Origin: Pseudomonas vancouverensis
Lineage (GTDB): Bacteria; Pseudomonadota; Gammaproteobacteria; Pseudomonadales; Pseudomonadaceae
DNA length: 64,000 nucleotides
Assembly (NCBI RefSeq): GCF_004348895.1
Contig: NZ_RRZK01000022.1
Coordinates: forward strand, 1 to 64,000
Direction of reading: 5' to 3'
A model generated the notes under the pieces. That model was not told where the DNA came from. It was given only the letters and a program-made list of their open reading frames with translations, and did not search any database. Shown here in pieces: positions 42,809 to 52,573 of the stretch (within the stretch, counting starts at the first letter, position 1; each line of letters begins with the position of its first letter). The position numbers were made by a program, and so were the translations under genes.

Positions 42809-43895
42809 GACCTTTTGCGATCCCTACGTGGGTTTTGTCCGCGTCACCAGTGACAGCGGGGCGGTTGGCTGGGGCCAGTTGTCGACCTACAACGCCGACA
42901 TCACCGCGCAGATCTTTCACCGTCAGGTCGCGCCCTGGGCCCTGGGCGCCGATGCGCTGGACATCGACAGCCTGATCACCCTGATCCCCGAGCGCGAGCA
43001 CAAGTTTCCCGGCACCTACCTGTGCCGGGCCATGGCTGGGCTGGACACGGCGCTGTGGGACTTGCGCGGCAAGGTCGAAGGCAAACCGGTCGTCGAATTG
43101 CTCGGCGGCACGCCGGGAAAACTGCGTGCTTACGCCTCGTCCATGCGTCGCGACATCAGCGCCGAAGACGAAGCCCAGCGCCTGCTGCGTTTGCGTGACA
43201 CCTACGGCTTCGATGCCTTCAAGTTCCGCGTCGGTCGCGAGTGCGGTCACGATGTCGATGAGTGGCCGGGGCGCACCGAGCAGATCGTGCCGGCCGTGCG
43301 CAGAGCCCTCGGCGACAAGGTGTCGTTGCTGGTGGATGGCAATTCCGGGTTCTCGCCCAAGCGTGCGATCGAGGTCGGCGGCCTGTTGCAGGACTACGGC
43401 ATCGAGCATTTCGAGGAACCGTGCCCTTACTGGGAGCTGGAGCAAACCCGTCAGGTGACTGAAGCCTTGAGCCTGGACGTTACTGGCGGCGAGCAGGACT
43501 GCGACCTGTCGACCTGGCGCCGCATGATCGAGATGCGCGCAGTTGATGTGGTGCAACCGGACGTGTTGTACCTGGGCGGCATCAGTCGCTCGCTGAAAGT
43601 CGCGGCGATGGCCGCCAAGGCCGGCCTGCCATGCACGCCCCACAGCGCCAACCTGTCGCTGGTGACCCTGTTCACCATGCACTTCCTCAAGGCCATACCC
43701 AATGCCGGCAAGTACCTGGAGCTGTCCATCGAAGGCCTGGATTACTACCCGTGGCAGGACGGTTTGTTCGTCGAATCGCCGTACACCGTTGAAGACGGCC
43801 ATGTCACCGTCAGCGAGGCACCGGGTTGGGGCATCGAAGTTTCGCCACAGTGGCTGGAACGTTCCACCTATCAAGTCAGCGAGGTCAATTCATGA
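42789..43895 (+). CDS. Enolase-superfamily enzyme, mandelate racemase subgroup
   Basis: A 368-residue protein. The ATG at 42789 follows GGAGAGG. Metal ligands are Asp183 (LLVDGNSG), Glu209 (HFEEP) and Glu235 (TGGEQD). The His-Asp dyad is Asp258 and His285 (VQPDVLYLGG; HSANLSL). The usual KxK pair appears as Lys145-Phe-Arg147, so the second lysine is replaced by Arg. This points to sugar-acid dehydratase-like chemistry that uses the His-Asp dyad rather than two-base racemisation. It lies between an alcohol oxidase-type gene and an aldehyde dehydrogenase gene. Substrate unknown. Confidence 0.85.
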   Translation: MRIKKLETFCDPYVGFVRVTSDSGAVGWGQLSTYNADITAQIFHRQVAPWALGADALDIDSLITLIPEREHKFPGTYLCRAMAGLDTALWDLRGKVEGKPVVELLGGTPGKLRAYASSMRRDISAEDEAQRLLRLRDTYGFDAFKFRVGRECGHDVDEWPGRTEQIVPAVRRALGDKVSLLVDGNSGFSPKRAIEVGGLLQDYGIEHFEEPCPYWELEQTRQVTEALSLDVTGGEQDCDLSTWRRMIEMRAVDVVQPDVLYLGGISRSLKVAAMAAKAGLPCTPHSANLSLVTLFTMHFLKAIPNAGKYLELSIEGLDYYPWQDGLFVESPYTVEDGHVTVSEAPGWGIEVSPQWLERSTYQVSEVNS

Positions 43896-45385
43896 GTGCC
43901 GAAACCGAGGCGCTGATCGCCGAGTACTTTGCCACGGGCACGCTCAAAGGCCTGCCGCATAACCACTGGATCGACGGGCAATGGTACGCGCCGCTCAACG
44001 GTGGGCAGATGGAAACCTTCGATCCGGGGCTTGGCCGGGCATTTGCCAGCTTCGCCGCCGGTGACGAGCCCGACGTCGAGCGCGCGGTCAACGCCGCCGA
44101 GCGTGCCCAGCAAGGTGTGTGGGGCAAGGCGACGCCTGTCGAACGCAGCCGGATCCTGTACCGCGCGGCCGAAGGCATTCGCGCCAACGCCGAGCGTCTG
44201 GCGGTGATCGAGACCCTCGACAATGGCAAGACCCTCAGCGAAGCCCAGTCCGATGTGCGTTCCGCAGCGCGGCTGTTCGAGTATTACGCCGGCGCCGCCG
44301 ACAAGCTGCACGGCGAGACCATGGCCTTGGGCCCGGATTATGTGTCGCAGACCAGCCTGGAACCGGTCGGTATCACTGCCCATGTCATTCCCTGGAACTA
44401 CCCGTTCTCCACCGCGGCCCGTGGCCTGGCGCCAGCGCTCGCCGCTGGTTGCACGGCAGTGCTCAAACCGGCCGAGCAGACACCGCTGACTGCACTGCTG
44501 CTGGCGGAAATCCTCCACCACGCCGGGTTGCCGGCGGGTGTCTGCAACGTGGTCACCGGCACCGGCGCCAAGGTTGGCGCGCCCCTGGTGGCGCATCCCA
44601 AGGTGCGTCACGTGACCTTCACCGGTTCGGTGCAAACCGGGCGCACCGTCATGCAGGCTGCGGCACGCAACATCACCAGCGTAACCCTGGAGCTGGGCGG
44701 TAAATCGCCGATGGTGGTGTTGAGCGATTGCGACATGGACGCCACGGTCGAAGACGCGCTGTGGGCGATCTACTCCAACGCCGGGCAGATCTGCTCGGCC
44801 GGTTCGCGCCTGGTGATCGAGCGCAGTATCCATGCCGAGTTCATCGAGCGCCTGGCGGCGCGGGCCAACCAACTGACCCTCGGCCATGGCCTGCACAACC
44901 CCCACGTCGGCGCGATCAGCTCGCTGGAGCAACTGGAAAAGATCAGCGCCTTTGTCGAAGACGCCAAGGCCCGTGACATCAAGGTCGCCGCCGGTGGCAC
45001 GCGCCTGAGCGATCCACGCAGCGGCGCTGGCTGGTTTTTTGCCCCGACGATTCTTGATAGGGTCGCGGCGGCGGATCGATTGGTCCAGGAGGAAATCTTC
45101 GGCCCGGTGCTGTCGGTGCAAGTGGCCGATTCGGTCGAACATGCCCTGACCCTGGCCAACGGCACGGCGTTCGGTCTTGCGGCGGGCATCTACACCCGCG
45201 ACATCACCAAGGCGTTGCGCCTGGCACGGGATATCGATGCCGGCCAGGTCTACATCAACGAATATTACGCCGGCGGTGTCGAGACACCGTTCGGCGGCAA
45301 CAAGCTGTCCGGTTTCGGTCGGGAAAAGGGCTTGGAAGGCTTGCGCAGCTACTGCCGGGTCAAGGCGGTGACAGCGCGGATATAA
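43892..45385 (+). CDS. NAD(P)-dependent aldehyde dehydrogenase (betaine-aldehyde-type)
   Basis: A 497-residue enzyme overlapping the previous stop by four bases (ATGA). Asn169 (IPWNYPF), Glu267 (TLELGGKSP) and Cys301 (SNAGQICSAGSR) are intact; the C-terminus has the PFGGNKLSGFGREKG block. It would oxidise the aldehyde formed by the GMC enzyme two genes upstream. About 100 bases without a gene separate it from the transporter genes. Confidence 0.9.
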   Translation: MSAETEALIAEYFATGTLKGLPHNHWIDGQWYAPLNGGQMETFDPGLGRAFASFAAGDEPDVERAVNAAERAQQGVWGKATPVERSRILYRAAEGIRANAERLAVIETLDNGKTLSEAQSDVRSAARLFEYYAGAADKLHGETMALGPDYVSQTSLEPVGITAHVIPWNYPFSTAARGLAPALAAGCTAVLKPAEQTPLTALLLAEILHHAGLPAGVCNVVTGTGAKVGAPLVAHPKVRHVTFTGSVQTGRTVMQAAARNITSVTLELGGKSPMVVLSDCDMDATVEDALWAIYSNAGQICSAGSRLVIERSIHAEFIERLAARANQLTLGHGLHNPHVGAISSLEQLEKISAFVEDAKARDIKVAAGGTRLSDPRSGAGWFFAPTILDRVAAADRLVQEEIFGPVLSVQVADSVEHALTLANGTAFGLAAGIYTRDITKALRLARDIDAGQVYINEYYAGGVETPFGGNKLSGFGREKGLEGLRSYCRVKAVTARI

Positions 45386-45486
45386 ACAGCGGTTAGAGGT
45401 ACGGCGACACGTGCGTGGGCCCGGCGACGGCAAGACCGTCCGCCAGGGCAACTCCTGATAACAACAGCCAATAACGGGGACACCTC

Positions 45487-47088
45487 ATGAGCAAACTCAT
45501 TGACGATCTGAAACTGGGCCTGCAACAAGGGCGAATCGATCGACGTACTTTCATGCAGTGCATGCTGGCCGCTGGTGCCGGTGTGGCACTGGCCACCAGC
45601 TTCCCGGGGAACGCCCTGGCCGACACGACCGCGTCGACGCCAAAACGTGGCGGCAACTTCAAGCTGGGCATTGCCAGCGGTTCGACCACCGACTCCTTCG
45701 ACCCCGGCACCTACGGCGACAACTACATGCAGTCGGTGGGGCACTCGATCCACAGCTACCTGACTGAAGTCACCAACACCGGCGAGCTGGTCGGTGAACT
45801 GGCGCAGAGCTGGGAGCCTTCGCCGGATGCGAAAGTGTGGCGCTTCAAGTTGCGCCCGGGGGTGCAGTTCCACAACGGCAAAGCCCTGGAAGCCAGCGAC
45901 GTCGTGGCCTCGCTCAATCACCACCGTGGCCCCGACTCGAAATCCGCCGCCAACAGCCTGCTGGCGCCCATCGTCGACATTCAGGCCGACGGCAAGGACA
46001 CCGTGGTCATTACCCTTAATGGCGGCAACGCCGACTTCCCGTACCTGATGTCCGACTACCACTTGCCGGTGATGCCGGCCCAGGACGGCAAGGTCAATGC
46101 CACCGACGGCATCGGTTGCGGTGCTTACATGCGCGAGGCGTTCGACCCGGGCGTGCGTACCCTGGTCAAGCGCAACCCCAATTACTGGAAACCCAATCGC
46201 GGCTGGTTCGACTCGGTGGAGTTCCTTGTGATTGCCGACGTCGGCGCGCGCACCAATGCCTTGAGCACCGGCGAAATCCACGCCATGAACGGCTGCGACC
46301 TGAAGACCGTGCACCTGCTCAAGCGCAACAACGCACTGGAAATCTCCTCGATCAACGGTGGCCAGCACTACAGCCTGCCGATGAACACCACCATGGCGCC
46401 CTTCACCGACAAAAACGTGCGCCTGGCTCTCAAGCATGCGGTGGATCGCAAGACCATGCTCGAGACCATCCTCCACGGGCACGGTGAAGTGGCCAACGAT
46501 CACCCGATCAGCTCCGGCTACCGCTACTTCAACAAGGACCTGGCCCAGCGTGAATACGATCCGGACAAGGCGCGCTTCTATCTCAAACAGGCCGGGCTCG
46601 ACAGCCTCAAGGTCGACCTGAGTGCCGCCGATGCCGCGTTCGCCGGGGCGGTCGACACCGCCGTGCTGTTCAAGGAGCACGCGGCCAAGGCCGGTATCGA
46701 CATCAACGTCGTGCGTGAACCGAATGACGGCTACTGGAAAAACGTCTGGATGAAAAAGGCCTGGAGCATGGACTACTGGGGCGGCAAGCCCACGGCGGAC
46801 TGGGCGTTTTCACTGGTGTACGGCAAGGGCGCGAGCTGGAACGAAACCTTCTGGGATGACGAAGCGTTCAATTCGCTGCTGCTGTCGGCGCGCTCGGAAC
46901 TCGATGACGGCAAACGCCGGCAAATGTACGGCGAGATGCAGGGCATCCTGCGCGACGACGGCGGCGCATTGATACCGCTGTTCGCCAACTACGTCGATGG
47001 CATCTCGCGGCGCATCGGTCACGACAAACTCGCCAGCAACTGGGACCTCGATGGTTTGCGTGCGGCTGAACGCTGGTGGTTCGCGTGA
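45487..47088 (+). CDS. ABC transporter substrate-binding protein (family 5, peptide/opine type), Tat-like signal
   Basis: A 533-residue SBP_bac_5 protein. The N-terminus (IDRRTFMQCMLAAGAGVALATSFPGNALAD) has Arg19-Arg20 ahead of a modest hydrophobic stretch, so Tat export is possible. Family hallmarks are GSTTDSFDPGTY, SWEPSPDAKVWRFKLRPGVQFHNGKALEASDVV and the C-terminal EAFNSLLLSARSELD. These proteins bind peptides, opines, nickel or sugar-acid-like molecules. The gene starts the transporter block of the LysR-linked operon, so the ligand is probably the compound oxidised by the upstream enzymes. Confidence 0.88.
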   Translation: MSKLIDDLKLGLQQGRIDRRTFMQCMLAAGAGVALATSFPGNALADTTASTPKRGGNFKLGIASGSTTDSFDPGTYGDNYMQSVGHSIHSYLTEVTNTGELVGELAQSWEPSPDAKVWRFKLRPGVQFHNGKALEASDVVASLNHHRGPDSKSAANSLLAPIVDIQADGKDTVVITLNGGNADFPYLMSDYHLPVMPAQDGKVNATDGIGCGAYMREAFDPGVRTLVKRNPNYWKPNRGWFDSVEFLVIADVGARTNALSTGEIHAMNGCDLKTVHLLKRNNALEISSINGGQHYSLPMNTTMAPFTDKNVRLALKHAVDRKTMLETILHGHGEVANDHPISSGYRYFNKDLAQREYDPDKARFYLKQAGLDSLKVDLSAADAAFAGAVDTAVLFKEHAAKAGIDINVVREPNDGYWKNVWMKKAWSMDYWGGKPTADWAFSLVYGKGASWNETFWDDEAFNSLLLSARSELDDGKRRQMYGEMQGILRDDGGALIPLFANYVDGISRRIGHDKLASNWDLDGLRAAERWWFA

Positions 47089-47143
47089 TCGGCCGGGGCG
47101 GTATGCGCCGCAAGGCGCGCAGTGACCGTAGAAGGAGGGCAGC

Positions 47144-48100
47144 ATGAACAAGATCAGCACCCTGTTGGCCCAGCGTCTGGCGCTGGGCTTGCTCAGCCTG
47201 TGGTTTGTCTCGGTGATCATCTTGCTCGGGGTGGATTTCCTCCCCGGCGACATCGCCACGGAAATCCTCGGCCAGTCGGCCACCCCCGAAGCGGTCGCCG
47301 CGTTTCGCCAGGCGCTGGGCCTCGATCAACCGCTGCACATTCGCTACATCCATTGGTTGGGGGCCTTTGTGCAGGGTGACTTCGGCAGCTCGCTGGCCAA
47401 CGGTCGGCAGATTGCCGAGTTGCTCGGCAGCCGCTTGCTCAACACCCTGTTCCTGGCCTCGGTGACGGCGGTGATCGCTGTGCCGCTGGCCCTCGGGCTG
47501 GGGTTTCTGGCCGCGATCTACCGTAACGGCTTTTTCGACCGGATGATCAACAGCGCCACGCTGACGTTCATATCCTTCCCCGAGTTTTTCCTCGCCTACC
47601 TGCTGATCCTGCTGTTCTCGGTCAAGGCCGGCTGGCTGCCCAGCCTGGCCAATGTCGATCCGTCCCAGCCGCTGTTCGAGCGGGTCTATCGGGTGATCCT
47701 GCCGGCGCTGACCCTGACCCTGGTGGTCACCGCGCACATGATGCGCATGACCCGAGCGGCCATCATCAACCTGCTGGCCAGCCCCTACATCGAAATGGCC
47801 ACCCTCAAGGGCGTGCCGCGCTGGCGGGTGATCCTGACCCACGCCTTGCCCAACGCCTGGGCGCCGATCATCAACGTCATCGTGCTCAACCTGGCGTACC
47901 TGATCGTTGGCGTGGTGGTGGTCGAGGTGGTCTTCGTCTATCCGGGCATGGGCCAGTTGATGGTCGACTCGGTGAAAAAACGCGACATGCCCGTGGTCCA
48001 GGCCTGCAGCCTGGTGTTCGCGGCCACCTACATCCTGCTCAACCTGACGGCGGATGTGTTGTCGGTCCTGACCAACCCACGGCTGAGGCATCCAAAATGA
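47144..48100 (+). CDS. ABC transporter permease (DppB-type)
   Basis: A 318-residue inner-membrane permease with about six helices (LSLWFVSVIILLGVDFLPGD at the N-terminus). The coupling motif EMATLKGVPRWRVILTHALPNAWAPIINV contains the EAA-like sequence of binding-protein-dependent permeases. AAGGAGG precedes the ATG. It overlaps the second permease gene by four bases. Confidence 0.9.
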   Translation: MNKISTLLAQRLALGLLSLWFVSVIILLGVDFLPGDIATEILGQSATPEAVAAFRQALGLDQPLHIRYIHWLGAFVQGDFGSSLANGRQIAELLGSRLLNTLFLASVTAVIAVPLALGLGFLAAIYRNGFFDRMINSATLTFISFPEFFLAYLLILLFSVKAGWLPSLANVDPSQPLFERVYRVILPALTLTLVVTAHMMRMTRAAIINLLASPYIEMATLKGVPRWRVILTHALPNAWAPIINVIVLNLAYLIVGVVVVEVVFVYPGMGQLMVDSVKKRDMPVVQACSLVFAATYILLNLTADVLSVLTNPRLRHPK

Positions 48101-49005
48101 CCAAGCCAACCATGAACATCGGGGCACCGGGCATGACTGCCGTGCTGGAACCTTCTTCACAAACGAACCTGCGCCAGCGCCTGTGGCGCGGATTGCGCTC
48201 GGCGCCGTGGACCGCGCGCCTGGGCATGCTGGTGATCGTGCTCTATACCCTGGGGGCGATCTTCGCACCGTGGCTGACGCCCTACGGCGAGTCGCAGGTG
48301 GTGGCGCAAGCCTTCGAACCCTGGGGCCCGCAGTTCCTGCTGGGCACCGACAATCTGGGCCGCGACATGCTCACCCGTCTGCTTTACGGCGGGCGCAATA
48401 CCATCGGCATCGTCGCCCTGGCCACCTGCCTGGCGTTTCTGCTCGGCGGCGCAGCAGGCTTGCTGGCCGCAGCGCGGGGCGGCTGGGTCGACCAGATCCT
48501 GTCGCGGGTGGTCGACGTGTTGATGGCCATCCCGCAACTGATTTTCGCCCTGATGCTGCTGACGCTGTTCGGCACCTCGATCCCGACGCTGATCATCATC
48601 ATTGCCGTGCTCGATTCGACGCGGGTGTTCCGCCTGACTCGCGCAGTCGCCAGTAACGTCGCGGTGATGGATTTCGTCGAAGTGGCGCGGCTGCGTGGCG
48701 AGGGCAACCTGTGGATCATGTTCCGCGAGATCCTGCCCAACATCATGGCGCCGCTGGTGGCCGAGTTCGGCCTGCGCTTCTGCTTCACCTTCCTGTTCAT
48801 CAGCGCCCTGAGTTTTCTCGGCCTGGGCATCCAGCCGCCGACGGCGGACTGGGGCTCGATGGTGCGGGACAACGCGACGCTGATTTCCTACGGCGACATC
48901 ACGCCCCTGTTGCCCGCGGCGGCCATTGCGCTGCTGACCATCGGGGTCAACTTTGTCGTGGACTGGTTCCTGCATCTGACGAGTGGCCTGCGCGATGACC
49001 AATGA
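48097..49005 (+). CDS. ABC transporter permease (DppC-type)
   Basis: A 302-residue permease. A hydrophilic N-terminal tail (SSQTNLRQRLWRGL) precedes the first helix, then FGPQFLLGTDNLGRDMLTRLLYGGRNT, the recognisable DppC/OppC loop. The EAA-like motif is DFVEVARLRGEGNLWIMFREILPNIMAPLV. It forms the heterodimeric channel with the preceding product. Confidence 0.9.
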   Translation: MTKPTMNIGAPGMTAVLEPSSQTNLRQRLWRGLRSAPWTARLGMLVIVLYTLGAIFAPWLTPYGESQVVAQAFEPWGPQFLLGTDNLGRDMLTRLLYGGRNTIGIVALATCLAFLLGGAAGLLAAARGGWVDQILSRVVDVLMAIPQLIFALMLLTLFGTSIPTLIIIIAVLDSTRVFRLTRAVASNVAVMDFVEVARLRGEGNLWIMFREILPNIMAPLVAEFGLRFCFTFLFISALSFLGLGIQPPTADWGSMVRDNATLISYGDITPLLPAAAIALLTIGVNFVVDWFLHLTSGLRDDQ

Positions 49006-50638
49006 AAACCACAAGCACACCCCACGGGAAACGCTGCTGACCATCACCGACCTGCACATCGAGGCGCAGAGCGGGGGCGGCTGGCAGGAGATCGTCAAAG
49101 GCATCGACCTGGAACTGCATCGCGGCGAGATTCTCGGCCTGATCGGCGAGTCCGGCGCGGGCAAGTCGACCCTGGGCCTGGCGGCGATGGGTTTCGAACG
49201 GCCGGGATGCCGTATCACTCAAGGCTCGATCGTCTTCGATGGCACCGACCTTACGCAGGCACCTCAAGAGGACAAGCTGAAACTCTGGGGCTCACGGATA
49301 GCCTACGTCGCCCAATCGGCGGCCGCCGCGTTCAACCCGGCGCACAACCTGATCGACCAGTACGTCGAAACCGCAGTGCTGCACAACGTGCTCAGCGAAG
49401 AACAGGCGCGAGCCGATGCCGTCGAGATGTATCGACGCCTGCGCCTGCCTGACCCGGAACAGATCGGCTTTCGTTACCCGCATCAGGTCTCCGGCGGGCA
49501 ACTGCAACGGGCGATGACCGCCATGGCCATGGCGTGCCGGCCGGACCTGATCATCTTCGACGAGCCGACCACGGCGCTCGACGTCACCACCCAGGTGGAG
49601 GTACTGGCGGCGATTCGTGATGTGGTCGAACAGTTCGGTACGGCGGCGATCTACATCACCCACGACCTGGCGGTGGTCGCACAGATGGCCGACCGGATCA
49701 TGGTGCTGCGCCACGGCAACACCGTTGAAGAGGCCGAAACGGCGCAGATGCTCAGCGCGCCGCAGATGGACTACACCAAGACGCTGTGGGCCGTGCGTGA
49801 GTTGTGCCATCAACCGAAGACTTTCGCCAAAGCAGCACCGGTACTGAAACTGCAAGGGATACAGGCCGGCTACGGTGGGCTGCCGATCCTCCACGATATT
49901 TCCCTTGAAGTGCCCAAAGGCGCGACGGTGGCGGTGGTTGGCGAGTCGGGTTCCGGCAAATCGACTGTGGCCCGTGTGCTGACCGGCTTGTTGCCGGCGA
50001 GTCAGGGGCAACTGCATTTCGACGGGCAAGTCCTGCCGCTGGATTACCGCCAGCGCAGCCGCGACACCTTGCGGCACATCCAGATGATCTACCAGATGCC
50101 CGACACCGCGCTCAATCCGCGTCAACGGGTCCGTGACTTCCTCGGCAGGCCGCTGGAGTTCTACCTGGGGCTGACCGGCAAGGCTAAAGAGGCACGCATC
50201 CATCAATTGCTCGAACAGATCGAACTGTCGCCGGCACGGATCATCGACCGGTATCCCGGCGAACTGTCCGGCGGGCAGAAGCAGCGAATCTGCATTGCCC
50301 GGGCCTTGGCCGCCGAGCCCAAGGTCATCATCTGCGATGAAGTGACCTCGGCGCTGGACCAGATCGTCGCCAAGGGTATTCTGCAATTACTCGAGCGCTT
50401 GCAGGAGCAGTTGGGCATTTCCTACCTGTTCATCACCCACGACATCGAAACGGTGAAAGGCATCGCCGACCAGGTGGTGGTGATGCACAAGGGGCGGATT
50501 GTCGAGCAGGGGCCAATTGCCCAGGTCTTCAGCCCGCCGCACCACGACTACACGGCGAAACTGCTCGCGTCGGTTCCGCAAATGGACCCCGAGTGGTTGA
50601 CCCGCCGACTGGCCGAACGCGTGCCGGGCACTGTCTGA
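48995..50638 (+). CDS. ABC transporter ATP-binding protein with two fused ATPase domains
   Basis: A 547-residue protein combining the DppD and DppF functions. The ATG at 48995 overlaps the permease end by 11 bases. Domain 1: Walker A GESGAGKST at 51-59, signature VSGGQLQRAM, Walker B LIIFDEPTTALD. Domain 2: Walker A GESGSGKST, signature LSGGQKQRI, Walker B VIICDEVTSALD. In the second domain Glu of DEV is kept, so both sites should be active. It powers the importer encoded by the three preceding genes. Confidence 0.9.
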   Translation: MTNENHKHTPRETLLTITDLHIEAQSGGGWQEIVKGIDLELHRGEILGLIGESGAGKSTLGLAAMGFERPGCRITQGSIVFDGTDLTQAPQEDKLKLWGSRIAYVAQSAAAAFNPAHNLIDQYVETAVLHNVLSEEQARADAVEMYRRLRLPDPEQIGFRYPHQVSGGQLQRAMTAMAMACRPDLIIFDEPTTALDVTTQVEVLAAIRDVVEQFGTAAIYITHDLAVVAQMADRIMVLRHGNTVEEAETAQMLSAPQMDYTKTLWAVRELCHQPKTFAKAAPVLKLQGIQAGYGGLPILHDISLEVPKGATVAVVGESGSGKSTVARVLTGLLPASQGQLHFDGQVLPLDYRQRSRDTLRHIQMIYQMPDTALNPRQRVRDFLGRPLEFYLGLTGKAKEARIHQLLEQIELSPARIIDRYPGELSGGQKQRICIARALAAEPKVIICDEVTSALDQIVAKGILQLLERLQEQLGISYLFITHDIETVKGIADQVVVMHKGRIVEQGPIAQVFSPPHHDYTAKLLASVPQMDPEWLTRRLAERVPGTV

Positions 50639-50660
50639 ACTTTCCAAAGGAAACCGAACC

Positions 50661-51083
50661 ATGCACAGCAAAGCGGTACTGACACAGACTGAGGTTTCAC
50701 TCATCGTCCAGGCAGCACGGGCAGAGGCCCAACGCAATCAGTGGGCGGTGACCATTGCCGTGGCTGACGACGGCGGCCATCCACTGGCGTTGGAGCGCCT
50801 GGACGGCTGCGCGCCGGTCAGCGCCTACATTGCCACCGAGAAGGCGCGCACGGCGGCCCTCGGCCGTCGGGAAAGCAAGGCCTACGAAGACATGATCAAC
50901 GGCGGGCGCACGGCGTTTTTGTCGGTACCGGTGCTCAGCGCCACCCTCGAAGGTGGCGTGCCGATCCATGTGGCGGGGCAGGTGGTGGGCGCTATCGGTG
51001 TTTCCGGAGTCAAGCCGGAACAGGATGCGCAGATTGCCAGGGCCGGCGCCGCTGCACTGGCGCATTTGTCCGAGCCCACTTGA
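50661..51083 (+). CDS. GlcG/HbpS-like protein (DUF336)
   Basis: A 140-residue DUF336 protein with the family core (AVADDGGHPLALERLDGCAPVSAYIATEKARTAALGRRESKAYEDMIN; then GGVPIHVAGQVVGAIGVSGVKPEQDAQIARAGAAAL). Members bind haem or small ligands, or accompany glycolate, propanediol and other catabolic genes. It is the last gene of the LysR-linked operon, 22 bases after the ATPase gene, and meets convergent arsB nine bases later. Confidence 0.85.
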   Translation: MHSKAVLTQTEVSLIVQAARAEAQRNQWAVTIAVADDGGHPLALERLDGCAPVSAYIATEKARTAALGRRESKAYEDMINGGRTAFLSVPVLSATLEGGVPIHVAGQVVGAIGVSGVKPEQDAQIARAGAAALAHLSEPT

Positions 51084-51092
51084 TCTGCTGAG

Positions 51093-52376
51093 TCAAAGGC
51101 TCAGGCGCAACGCCAGTGCCGACAGGGTGATCAGCAGAATCGGCACGGTCAGGACCACACCGACCTTGAAGTAGTAGCCCCAGGTGATCCTGATGCCCTT
51201 GCGCGCCAGCACATGCAGCCAGAGCAGGGTGGCCAGGCTGCCAATGGGGGTGATTTTCGGCCCGAGGTCAGAGCCGATGACGTTGGCGTAGATCATTGCT
51301 TCGCGCACGACGCCGCTGACATCGCTGGCCTGGATCGACAGGGCGCCGATCAATACCGTCGGCAGGTTGTTCATCACCGATGACAGCAGCGCCGTGAGCA
51401 CGCCCGTGCCCAGGGTCGCGGCCCAGAGACCGGAATCGGCCAGACGATTGAGGAGCAGGGTGAGGTAGGCGGTCAGCCCGGCATTTTTCAGCCCGTACAC
51501 CACCAGGTACATGCCCAGGGAAAAGATCACGATCTGCCAGGGCGCTTCGCGCATTACCCGACGGGTTGAAATAACGTGGCCGCGCGCCGCCACCGCAAAC
51601 AGCAGCGCCGCGCAGACCGCGGCGATGGCGCTGACCGGAATCCCCAGCGGTTCCAGTGCAAACATGCCCACCAGCAACAGGCCCAGCACCACCCAGCCGA
51701 CGCGGAAGGTCGCCGGATCACGCACGGCGCGCCGCGGGTCCTGCAAGTCTTCCAGTGAGTATTGGCGTGGAATGTCGCGGCGGAAAAACCCGTACAGCAC
51801 CACCAGTGTCGCGGCCACGGCAACGAAGTTGACCGGCACCATGACCCAGGCGTACTGGCTGAAGCCCAAGCCGAAATAGTCGGCCGAAACGATGTTGACC
51901 AGGTTCGACACCACCAGCGGCAGGCTGGCCGTGTCGGCGATAAACCCGGCGGCCATGACGAAGGCGAGGGTCGAGGCCGGCGAAAAACGCAGGGCCAGCA
52001 GAATGGAAATCACGATAGGGGTGAGGATCAGCGCCGCGCCGTCGTTGGCAAACAACGCGGAAACCGCCGCCCCGAGCAGGATCGTGAAGACGAACAGGCG
52101 GCGGCCATCGCCCTTGGCCCAGCGCGCCACATGCAAGGCCGCCCACTGGAAGAAACCGGCCTCATCGAGCAGCAAGCTGATGATGATCAACGCGATGAAG
52201 GTGCCGGTGGCATTCCAGACAATGCCCCAGACCACGGGTATGTCCTGCAGAGTCACCACACCGGCCAGCAAGGCCACGATTGCGCCCAGTGCAGCGCTCC
52301 AGCCAACGCCGAGGCCCTTGGGCTGCCAGATGACCAGCACCATGGTGAACAGGAAAATACTGAGGGCAATGAGCAT
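51093..52376 (-). CDS. arsB: Arsenite efflux permease ArsB
   Basis: A 427-residue, 12-helix membrane protein that closely tracks E. coli ArsB along its length: the N-terminal [54 protein letters not shown] [28 protein letters not shown] and the C-terminal [22 protein letters not shown]. It exports arsenite or antimonite using the proton gradient. No arsR, arsC or arsH lies in the window, so expression control is unclear. Confidence 0.93.
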   Translation of the reverse strand: MLIALSIFLFTMVLVIWQPKGLGVGWSAALGAIVALLAGVVTLQDIPVVWGIVWNATGTFIALIIISLLLDEAGFFQWAALHVARWAKGDGRRLFVFTILLGAAVSALFANDGAALILTPIVISILLALRFSPASTLAFVMAAGFIADTASLPLVVSNLVNIVSADYFGLGFSQYAWVMVPVNFVAVAATLVVLYGFFRRDIPRQYSLEDLQDPRRAVRDPATFRVGWVVLGLLLVGMFALEPLGIPVSAIAAVCAALLFAVAARGHVISTRRVMREAPWQIVIFSLGMYLVVYGLKNAGLTAYLTLLLNRLADSGLWAATLGTGVLTALLSSVMNNLPTVLIGALSIQASDVSGVVREAMIYANVIGSDLGPKITPIGSLATLLWLHVLARKGIRITWGYYFKVGVVLTVPILLITLSALALRLSL

Positions 52377-52573
52377 ATCGGGATTCGGCTACCGGCAAGG
52401 TCGAGCGTGGGAATGTACGGATATCCAGCTGCCGCGTGCAACTGCTGAATAAATGGCGGGGCATGAAGCTTGTGTGACAGCGCGTCAGAGCGCGGCGAAC
52501 CTCTGATCGGACAACAAGGCAGAACCTCGATTACCTGCTGAACTCAACCGCAGTTCACACAGGAGGATTCATC

